From the NCBI GenBank assembly GCA_013368325.1, contig JAACJK010000063.1:62001-126000 (forward strand): a stretch of 64,000 nucleotides of DNA, written 5' to 3'. The number at the start of each line of letters is the position of its first letter. Positions within the stretch are counted from its first letter, which is position 1. The notes beneath the pieces are model-generated. The model was not told the origin of the DNA, searched no databases, and was given only the letters and a program-made list of their open reading frames with translations. The DNA comes from Ephemerocybe angulata. Its lineage: Eukaryota > Basidiomycota > Agaricomycetes > Agaricales > Psathyrellaceae. This document shows positions 55,293 to 64,000 of the stretch, piece after piece. Made by a program: the position numbers and the translations under genes.

Positions 55293-57713
55293 ATGCCAGC
55301 CTTCCCCCCTGAGCTCGAGGCTCTCATTTCTGGCCGTCATCCGCATTCAAGTTCACCTTCTGGGACGCATACAGGGAATCAACGACTGAGTGCCGAGGCT
55401 CCTGACAACTCCCCTTATAATGTGAACATAGTATGTGAGTAATCGCCCGGACTATGCTTGTGGCAATGAGTAAACAAAGTCGTAGATAATGGGCCTGTGA
55501 ACAATGTAGGCCGAGCAGAGAATGCGAACATGGGGGATAACCATGGTCTGTGCATCCTTCTCCAGCGCTGTAATACTGCCCGCTCACCATATGCTTCAGG
55601 GAACGTCATTCAAGGAGGGTCCAAGGACGATAAGAGTGTTCCAGAATGGAAAGCCAAGGACATCGTCATGGAATGTACGCACTCCCTCTCTATCTATTTC
55701 AATCGTGGGCGGAGACCTGACCCGGGGCACATTGCAGACTTATCCAAGAGCATGGCGAGCGGTGCAATTCATGACTCCGAGGAGCGGTGCGATGCGCCCA
55801 AATGCATGCCCGAGACGAGGGTAGCAGTCCAGAATGAGATCCTGAGCTGGATCACGGATGGACACAAGGACCCGGAGCCCAAGAAGATTATGTGGGTTTC
55901 GGGCCCCGCAGGGACTGGAAAGACCGCGATCCTAGGAACGATCGCGGAGCGCTGCAAAGAGAGGGGTACAATGGCCGCCAGTTTCTTCTTCTCCAGCTTC
56001 TCAGGATCAGTTGCGAGGCGATCGAAGAAGCGCCTAATTGCAACATTGGCATACCAGGTGCTTCAGCATGATAGCCTGGACGGAGTCGGAGTGCACGGAT
56101 CGGTGTATCAGGCGATCAGGAGCGATCCTGCTATCCTCAAGAAGCGTCTGAACACCCAATTCGACAAGCTCGTTCTGCACCCTTTTCGACAGCAAGGAAT
56201 GGCGGGAGAACCCCTGCCCCAAATAAACCGTATGGTCATTCTCGTCGACGGTTTGGATGAATGCGACACCGTCGAGGACCAGCACAAGCTTCGTGACCCC
56301 TCCAGCGAACACTACATACCCCCTCGAACCAAGGAAGATGACCAGCGAGAAATCCTCTCGGCCCTCCTCCACGCAGCGAACGATCCCTCTTTCCCATTCG
56401 TTATCATTGTCGCCAGCCGTCCCGAGCAGGCGATCAAGGAGTTCTTCATATCCGTCGCACAGGATGCCACTCGCCCGTTGTTCCTCGACACCAAATACAA
56501 CCCAGACGCCGACATTCGGTTATTCTACGAAGCCAAGTTCTCAGGCATCCGCCGCCGATTTAACATGCCGCCGAGCTGGCCAGGCCCGCATGCGATGTCT
56601 ATCCTGGTGAATAGCGCCTCAGGGCAGTTTATATACGCTACAACAGTCATACGGTTCATCGAGGGATCGTCGCTCGACACCCAGAGCCGGCTCGCAGTGG
56701 ATGAAGCACTCCGAACCCCGCACCAAAGACTCGAGCGAATTCTGGGACTGCAAGCCCGCGTTGGTGCGTCGCAGCTACGGCCCCTGGAAGCACTTGACGT
56801 TCTCTACGAAACCGTGCTGAGGACCTGTCCGGAGCCGTTGCTTTCAGTCAGGTGGATACGCGCCATCAGAACATTCATGAGGGAGCCTGTAGCAGCCCCG
56901 ATATACGAACCTCAAGTAAGAGGTAGCTCTGCCCCCATCTGGCTCGTGCGACTTCTTCTGGAGCTCTCTCCGGGTGAGGAACAGTACGCGTTAGGGCCAT
57001 TATCGTCCTTGATACACGTTCCGCCAGGAGACTATTCCGGCCGGACGCAGTTTTATACATTCTACCACAAGTCATTTTTGGACTTCATCGAAGATCAGGG
57101 GCGCTCTGGTGGTCTGTACATCTCCCCGCACCGGGGCCATGACTTTGTAGTCCATCGGTACTTTCAAACACTGGACGGCCGTGAGTGCCTTCACCATCTT
57201 AACGTTTCAAAGCCTTACTCTCCATTCTTTTTACAAAGATCTTGCCCGGTTGCCCGACAGAAGCTTGGAACAGCGTCACTATCTATCGATGAACTATGTA
57301 ACTGAGGATGTCTTCTCATTTTTCCATAGAGACGCATTCGAAGGGGCTCAAGCCGACTTGCTCTCTTGCGATGCCCGGCGATGGGCCGAGTATATAGTAA
57401 ACAAGCGTGGCACCTCCGGCTATTTCATTGAGAGGATGTTCTCTGCAATGCATCAGTGGGTGAGTATCGATAACTTGTACTTCCAGTATTTCATTGAAGC
57501 ATTTACTGATATCTCTCTATGGCGCAGTGCTCGCGGTTCGGCTGCCATCCAGCCTGCAAACGCTGGAGGAAGATCATCTTAACCGTTCTGAAGGAAAACG
57601 ACTGGACTGTTCCTAGTGGCTGGAAGATCTTCAAAGACCGGTGGATTCGTGATGTTGACGATTGGGGTTTCTACCCTCCCAGACGTGGGGAGATATTTAG
57701 CATTCGAGAGTAG
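55293..57713 (+). CDS. NACHT-domain STAND NTPase, paralog NE
   Basis: ATG 55293 gives MPAFPPELEALISGRHPHSS; a small exon carries NNVGRAENANMGDNHG, the counterpart of HAGPNHG in NA/NB/ND. The NACHT exon (about 55670-57180) has SMASGAIHDSEERCDAPKCM, Walker A GPAGTGKT, ASFFFSSFSGSVARRSKKRL, Walker B ILVDGLDECD, IVASRPEQAIKEFF and FYHKSFLDFIEDQ. A following exon has HRDAFEGAQADLLSCDARRW. The last exon gives the tail CHPACKRWRKIILTVL and a longer end (WIRDVDDWGFYPPRRGEIFS), stop 57711-57713. It is intact and, together with NC, outgroup-like within the set. It is single-copy here. Confidence 0.85.
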
Positions 57714-58362
57714 AATGTGACCAAGTATTCACGTGGTTTTGTTAGGTCTAGAGAGGGGCGTATAAAATTGAACGTATAGATCGCTAAGACGAACATAACA
57801 CCGTCGAGAACGGATAAAAACGAGTCAGATCAGGCCTTCGCTTCGCAGCACTGAGGTAGATCTCCGTGCTGATGATTATTCCTGCCCACCCATCTGTCAG
57901 TTCTATGGTCCTGATTATACATGGCTCTAAAGCGCATGGTGTGTGTTTGCAAACAAGAAAACCCACAGGTGGAGGTTGAGTACAAATTTAGGGCGAAACG
58001 GTAATTTAGACTCCGTATGTATTAGTTGCAGGCTCACGGCCCATGAGTTTCGACAAACCCACATCCTTAGGATGTGGTTCAAGTCTACTGGCATAACCGG
58101 TCACAACGAAGTTATAGCGACCTCTAAGTCGAAGGCACGCCAATGAACTCGGAATAACGCCGGGCGCCTAACCCGCCTGCACACCTCACCAAAAACCGCG
58201 CGACTTCCACACCTCACAGCCTCGCCCAGGTCAATCTCAAACATCCATGATCCCACCTCAAAGCCTCACACAAGCCAAACAATCAAACAAAGAGACGACA
58301 AAATAAAGACAGATAATTCAATTAGATAAAACGCAACAAAATCCTTATACTACCGAATCGCT
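57714..58362. other. Spacer between NACHT NE and GUT2
   Basis: I see no gene. It contains the two converging 3' ends. Confidence 0.45.
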
Positions 58363-61140
58363 CTAAACACCCCCTCCACTCCGTCCCACAGGAATCCTCT
58401 CCCTCCCCAACGTACGCTCCCTAACCCCCACCTCCTTCACAGCCCCACAAATCTCCACAAACTCCTCCACATCCACCCCATCCCTCTCCCCCTTCTCCCC
58501 TTCCTTAGGGTTCGCGTTCGCGTTCGCGCTCGTTCCACTCGCGCAAATCCTATCCCAGCCCCCCTCCGCGATCGCATACGCCCAATCGCCCTCGGTGGCC
58601 TCCCCATACCCCTTCAACCCCTTCACAACACCAACCACCTCTTCGAGAGGGACGGTCTCCCTCCCGTTCGCAGCAACCGCAAACGCCTTCCGCAGCTCCA
58701 CGATCTCACTTGGGGCGAAGCGCGCGCGGCCGTACACCCTCACCGCGTCCTTCCCCCCACCTCCACCAACCGCACTTCCTCCACCGAAGATACCCTTCGC
58801 AGCGCTAAGCCACCCGGAAGCCTTTCCAACACAAGGAGTCGACTTCTCTCCCTGCTCCATCTTCGCAATAACCTCCCTACTAATCTCCCCCGCATCCCCC
58901 TGCAACCCCATACTCCGCACCAAAAACTCCACCGCCCCCTCCACCTGCCTCCCCCTCTCCCCCTCCCCCCACCCCATCTCCCCCCCCATAATCTCTACCA
59001 CACCCGGCAGCGCGTCCAGCGCCGCCCGCGCATTCAAGAAGCTCAACCTCGTGCGGCGTGCGAGGACGTCGACGGCGGTTTGAGCGTACTCGTATTTGAT
59101 GGCGTAGAGGACTTCGGCGTCGAGGAAGGGGTATTGCGGGACGAGGCGTTGGCCGTGGAGGGGCCAGGAGGTGTTGGGGGGCGTGGGGGAGGCGAGGGAG
59201 AGGACTGTCCAGGCGCGGTCGCCGTAGTTGTCTGACAGATGCCTCGCAACCTCCGTCTCAAGACCATACTGCGTTCGACAGACAAATATCAGCACCCGAA
59301 CGACGTCCCCCCAAAAAAGAGGAAAGATAGATAGATAGATAGATACGCACAGTCTGAATCAACCCAATAAACATATTCCGACTCCACCCCTCACTCCCCA
59401 CCAACCTCACATGTTCCGTAACACACCCACTCCGCACCCGTCCCCCAAGCCCAAACACCCTCACAGCCTCATCCACACACTCCTCCGCCATCTTCCTATA
59501 AGTAGTCCACTTACCCCCCGCAATCGTCAGCAGCCCACTCTCACTAAGGGTGGTAATATGACTCCGAACCAACCCCGCGGTGCCCTCCGGCGCACTGGGA
59601 TCAGGATTCCTAACCAAAGGCCTAAGTCCACTCCAGGCGCTGAGAACGTCCCCCCGACGCACTTTGATATCCGGAGATAGGTATGAGCGCACTTCGTCGA
59701 GGACCCACCGGATATCCTCCTCGCTCGCCTCCGGGTCCCTAACAACGTCACTCGGACTATCAGTAGTCCCCGCAATCGTATTCCCCTGCCACGGCAAAAA
59801 GAAGATAACCCGCCCATCGCTCGTAGCCGGATCCAACAACCCCATCGTCCGCGGGCTATAATACCCCGGCAGAGTAATATGCACCCCTGAGCTCGCCTGG
59901 CATATGGGTTTGTGGAGGGGGTTGTCGAGGGTTAAGAGAGCATCGGTGTAAGGGCCGGTGGCGTTGATGATGCCGCGTGCGCGGACGGGGAAGGAGGTGT
60001 TGGTGAGGGTGTCGGTGACTTGTGCGCCGGTGAGCTTGCCGGAGGGGGACTTGTGGAGGGCGGTTACGGTGCAGTAGTTTGCGATTGTTGCGCCGTGTTT
60101 TATGGCGGTTAGGATGAGGGCCATGTTCATGCGGGAGTCGTTGTGCTGGCCTACGGTACGTCAGTAACGATACGAAGGGACGTTCGGATAGACGGAGATG
60201 TACGCACCATCATAATAAACAACAGCCCCCACCAGCCCCTCACTCTTCAACATCGGAAACGTCTCCAACGCCTTCCCCTTACTCATCACATAACTGCTCT
60301 CCATATTCTCCTTCCCGGCAAGTACATCGTACATCTTGCATCCCGCCCAATAGTAGGGCACCTGCCAGTACTTGTAGATGGGCAGCATGATGGGAAGCAT
60401 GTGGCTGAGGTACGGCGCGGTCTCGAGGAAGATCTTGCGCTCGTGCAGGGCTTCTTTGACGAGTTTGTATTGGGAGTAGTCGAGCTCGAAGACGGCTTTT
60501 TGGAGGTAGCGGACGCCGCCGTGGACGAGTTTGGTGGACTTTGAGGAGGTGCCTGGGTGGGGGTTAGTATAAGCATCGAATGAAGGAGGGGGAGGAAGAT
60601 GGATGGAATGGAACGGGAGGGGAGGGGAGGCAGAGGGGCGAATGGAGGGGAACGGGACGGGGGGAGGTACGCACCAGCACTAAAATCATCTCTCTCCACC
60701 AAAGCGACCTTCAACCCCCTACTCGCCGCATCCACCGCAACCCCCGCACCCGTAGCGCCCCCTCCAATAATCAGCAAATCAAAAATCTCCTCCTCCGCCT
60801 CCGCCGCCGTCAGCCCCGTCTTGATGCTGCCTTCTTTGCTCTCCCCGCTGTCTTCTTTGAGTTCGCCGTCCTTGAGCTCGCGGATCTCGCCTTCACCGCT
60901 CGCTTGCAGCTCGCCGCCACTCGCCTTCGGCTCGCCGCTCGCCTTGAGCTCGCGGAGCATGTCGGCGCGGGAGGGCGGGGTCCAGGGCGGCGGGGGGCGG
61001 CGGGTCTGCATGCTGCTCGCGGGGAAGGCGGGGCCGCTGTGCAGGTAGTAGAAGCCGCCGCCGGTGGCGAGGGCGGTGCCGCCTGCGGCGTAGAGGAGCG
61101 TCTTTTTGGAGAAGACGCGGCGGAGGACGGATCCGGACAT
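58363..61140 (-). CDS. GUT2: Mitochondrial FAD-dependent glycerol-3-phosphate dehydrogenase
   Basis: Exons run from ATG 61140 to a stop at 58363. The N-terminus [20 protein letters not shown], then [13 protein letters not shown], is a mitochondrial inner-membrane anchor. The FAD fold begins [20 protein letters not shown] with [20 protein letters not shown], then HGGVRYLQ. Later come [50 protein letters not shown] and [20 protein letters not shown]. The C-terminal part includes an EF-hand-like region ([20 protein letters not shown]). The enzyme oxidises glycerol-3-phosphate to DHAP and passes electrons to ubiquinone in the glycerol-3-phosphate shuttle. Between anchor and FAD fold it has an unusual Lys/Glu/Ser/Gly repeat linker ([12 protein letters not shown] and similar). 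Introns are short. Functional by all signs. Confidence 0.9.
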
Positions 61141-61860
61141 CGTTCGTCTCTATCTATCTAGTAAGTATGAAGGAAGGAGGAAGGAAGGAAGGAGGGAGGG
61201 AGGAAGGAGGGTTAGTGTTCTGCGATGTGAGGACGAGGGTGAGCGTAAGATGGACGGACCAGCAACGTGCGAGAAGGTGACGGTACGGGAAAGAGAGAGA
61301 GGCAGATAAGAAGCGCTTGGCTCGAGAAGGGCCAGGCACGTTGGCTCTTGACTCGAAAATGGGGAATGGAAAATGAAGGTGGTCGAGTCGGCCGGCTTAT
61401 TTATCTACCATTTGATCGCGTAGACTTAAGGAGAACTGAGGGTGGTGCTGGTGCGGCGGCATCGTCATTCCTGGCTCCCAACACGCGCGGGTGCAGTGTT
61501 GTCGGGCGTCTTCGCTTCAGTGGGCCTGGGCCATCTGTCGGCGGGTTTCCTTCACCGTGCACTGCGAAAAGCGTGCTGTCGTGCTGGTCGTCGTCGATGC
61601 AGAGGCGGCTTGCTCGCCGCGGGCCCTCGTCGTGGATGCAGGGCCGGAGCACATGTGTACCGCACTTGGCTTGGCTGGAAAAAGATCGGCCCGCGCGGCC
61701 CGTGCGCTAAGAAAGGCCCGAATAAAGCCGACCTATCCCAGAAACATGTTCGCGTTCGTCATCAACAAGGGCATCACCATCACCGCCGGACCAACCCAAC
61801 AGCCCAACCGAACAAACTCCACTTCGCCTACCTCCAACTGTCCTCGAACGAACCTGAGCG
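61141..61860. other. Divergent promoter region of GUT2 and SHO1-like gene
   Basis: The two genes diverge over ~720 bp. A purine-rich (ggaa/ggag)n tract at about 61168-61210 lies just upstream of GUT2. No further gene is seen; both genes being linked to glycerol and osmotic response makes shared control plausible, which is inference. Confidence 0.45.
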
Positions 61861-64000
61861 ATGGCGGGCTCGGACGACCTCGACCCGATGGGTCTGACCG
61901 CGCACTCCAAGTCGCCTCACCCGTCGCAGCACGATAACACGAGCACGCACCAGAACCTCGACGACCCTCGTAGCAGCGGCCCCGCTCCACCGTTGGGTGC
62001 AGGGTCAAATACACACCTCGGCAGCGCGCACCACCTGGGCAACAGCAAAGACGCGTTGGACGGCGCCGGCGGGCAGCCGCCGCCGATCCCGCACGCGGAT
62101 GGTCACGGTGGTGCAGGAGTGGAGATGTATGAGGATGAGGAGCCGACGACGGCGGAGCGCGTGCAGGATAACTTTGTGCTTGTGGTTAGCCTTGTGCTTG
62201 CTTTTCTGCTTTGGCTCGTCGCGCTCGTATCTCAATCTTATGTAGCTGCAAACGGTACGTTCCTCCCTCCCTTCCTCCCTCCCTTCCTCCCTCCCTTCCT
62301 TCCTTCCTTCCTTCTACACGCCCCGAACCGAACCTAACCTAACCGAACCTTCGCTCGCACAGTCTCCCCTCTCCCCGTCCGCCCCACCTTCTTCCCCCTC
62401 CTCCTCCAACTCTCCCTCCTCTTAACCACCCTCCTACTCCTCCTAACAACCTACCTCCCCCCCTACCACATCCAACTCAGCACCCTCGCCTCCCTCACAA
62501 TCGTCTTCGCCGTCCTCGCCGCGGACGCCAACATCTACTCCCCCGCCACCCCCGCGCAGAAAGCGTGCGGGGGCGCGTGGCTCGCTACGGCTGTTATCGA
62601 CCTCCTCTGGGTTATTTATTTTACGAGTCCGCCGCAGAGTGTTGTTGTTAAGTGGGTGCATGGGCCTCAGCCCACTTTGCCGGAACTCTTCTCAACCGGG
62701 ACAGCGGGAGGGGGAGGGGGAGGGGGCGCATTTAACTGGGGAGGAGCTAAAGGTGTGGAAGTCCTCCCCCCAAGCCAACGCAACACCCTCCTCGGCTACA
62801 CCCCAGCGAACAACCGACTAAGTCAAATCGGAAGTGGGCGCGGCATCGAGCTCGGGCCTCTACAGCACCGCACGAGTGTTGCGCGGAGCGCGTCGAGGCC
62901 GCTTTCTGGGATTGCGGAGAGTCAGAGGAGTGGGGGCGGGGGTGCGGGTGCGGGTGCGGTGCTGGGGCGGCCGAGTGCGCCGTTCGCCTACGAGGGCGGC
63001 GCTGGAAGTGCACTTGGAGGGGTAAGTGGAATTGGTGGAATTGGTGGAGGAGGAGGAGATGTGGAAAGTGGTGTAGGAGATAGGAAAAGTGGGAGTAGGT
63101 GGAGTTTGTACCAGAGGAATCGCGAGGGCGCTGCGGCCGCGCAGCGAGATAGGGAGAGGGATAGAGAGAGAGATAGAGAGAGGGAGAGGGATAGTGGGGG
63201 GCAGAGTGCGGTTGGGGGTGCGGGGCCGAGTGCGGTTGGGGAGCATAGTGGGAGTACGGGTGTGGGTGCGGAGAGTAGTAGGCCTGAGAGTCGGAAGGTT
63301 GTGGTTTGTAGGGCGGTGGCGATGTATAATTGTGCGTTCTCTCCTTTCTTCCCTTTCTTTTCTCCTTCTTTTCCCCTTCTTTCTTTCTTCTTTGGTATTT
63401 GGTATTTGGTATGGTATACCGTACATTTTGGGTACATGCTGCGGGGGCTTCTCTTCTTCCGAGCCGAGGTTGGGCCCGACCCATGCTTCTGTCTTCCGTT
63501 TGTTTTAAAGACCTATTTATACTCGTACTGACATACCGTATAGATACAGCGGGCAGCGACGACCCGAGCGAACTTACGTTCAGGAAGGGCGAGGCGCTCG
63601 AGATACTTGACCGCTCGGGCAAGTGGTGGGAGGGCCGGCGCGCGGATGGGTCGACTGGGAGTACGTCTTTCTTTCTTTCTTTCTTTCTAACTCTCTTTTT
63701 TCGTCTTTTATCTCGTTGTGCGTGTATCGACTGCGCGGCGACGGGCACGGACGTATTTTGTTTGTTGCATGTTGCTCGCGGTGATGCCTTCGCCTTGGCC
63801 TTCGAATGGGGTGGTGTTCAGCTATTGGGAGAGATGGAACGATGGATGGGATCGACGCTTCGCCCGCTCCTTCGCGTATCTCATCCCATCCCATCCCATC
63901 CCATCCCATCCCACATACCTACATCCCTCTCGCCCTCCCTTCCAGACCCACCTTCCAGAAACCAAAGCTAAACCACCTCTTTCTCTGCTACAGTCGTACC
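61861..64000 (+). CDS. SHO1: SHO1-like osmosensor, partial at the window end
   Basis: The ATG at 61861 starts a hydrophilic N-terminus. Then come four membrane segments: NFVLVVSLVLAFLLWLVALV, LLLQLSLLLTTLLLLL, LASLTIVFAVLAADANIYS and GAWLATAVIDLLWVIYFT. A long Gly/Ser-rich linker carries an RDRERDRERDRERERD run. The C-terminal SH3 domain is spread over exons: AVAMYNYTAGSDDPSELTFR, then KGEALEILDRSGKWWEGRRA and GSTG; the last exon starts just before 64000 and would give IVP of the SH3 end. Four TM helices plus a C-terminal SH3 is the plan of Sho1, the plasma-membrane adaptor of the HOG pathway that binds Pbs2. Introns hold microsatellites (CCTCCCTT, CTTT and CATCC units). The 3' end is beyond the window. 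Confidence 0.85.
62255..62361 (+). repeat. Pyrimidine microsatellite in SHO1 intron 1
   Basis: Tandem cctcccttc units fill the intron between the GTACGT donor at 62255 and the acceptor near 62361. Confidence 0.7.
63884..63915 (+). repeat. CATCC pentanucleotide repeat in the last SHO1 intron
   Basis: Several perfect catcc units in tandem; lies in the intron before the final SH3 exon. Confidence 0.75.

Noticed and set aside
62747..63748. 333-codon reverse-strand frame over the SHO1-like gene
   Set aside because: Shadow of the low-complexity Gly/Ser/Arg linker; translation is Pro/His/Tyr repeats.
1..64000. CRISPR arrays or bacterial operon signals
   Set aside because: Spliceosomal introns throughout show a eukaryotic genome; no spaced identical short repeats found.

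Overview
The window looks like nuclear DNA of an Agaricomycete (mushroom-forming basidiomycete). Genes carry many 50-70 bp GT-AG introns. The families are typical of that class: a DUF6534-type membrane protein, NACHT NTPases of the NWD2 kind, F-box/WD-like proteins and a PAT-like tyrosine-recombinase retrotransposon. The species cannot be named from sequence alone. No rRNA, credible tRNA or CRISPR array was seen.

Layout. 0-5.7 kb: duplicated debris, a RidA-like gene, an MFS transporter and an unclear reverse-strand gene. 6.1-8.2 kb: F-box paralog A, broken by a frameshift and a 297-bp MITE. 9.3-11.1 kb: DUF6534 membrane protein. 11.7-15.1 kb: F-box paralog B, split by a 1638-bp inverted-repeat element. 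15.6-16.9 kb: a cysteine-rich secreted protein and a tiny three-exon gene. 19-21 kb: a GCN4-type bZIP factor, with a long gene-poor upstream region rich in TGACTC sites. 24.4-30 kb: two reverse-strand NACHT genes (NA, NB). 30-32.8 kb: a broken secreted-protein copy and F-box paralog C. 33.1-34.8 kb: a Pex30-like peroxisomal protein with a DysF domain. 35.2-37.4 kb: NACHT NC. 37.5-43 kb: a PAT-like retrotransposon that itself contains a hAT-type MITE. 43.1-45.4 kb: NACHT ND, a near-copy of NB. 46.1-47.8 kb: F-box D. 47.8-49.4 kb: aldo/keto reductase. 52.2-54.8 kb: a hypothetical gene and a RING protein. 55.3-57.7 kb: NACHT NE. 58.4-61.1 kb: mitochondrial glycerol-3-phosphate dehydrogenase (GUT2). 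61.9 kb to the end: a SHO1-like osmosensor that runs off the window.

The striking part is the accessory core between 6 and 58 kb. It holds five NACHT STAND ATPases, four F-box/WD-like paralogs and two copies of a 12-cysteine secreted protein, interleaved with housekeeping genes. Parts are inverted duplications of each other (F-box + secreted protein at 11.7-16.2 kb against 32.8-30.2 kb; NACHT NB against ND). At least four transposable elements sit in or beside these genes, and two of them hit almost the same codon of two F-box paralogs. The NACHT genes share a small Asn/Gly/His-rich N-terminal exon, a variable loop in front of a fixed FYHKS motif, and a Cys-rich C-terminal tail. By analogy with fungal NLR-like receptors, the cluster is a candidate non-self recognition or innate-immunity locus under birth-and-death evolution. 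That role is inference; only the architecture is seen directly.
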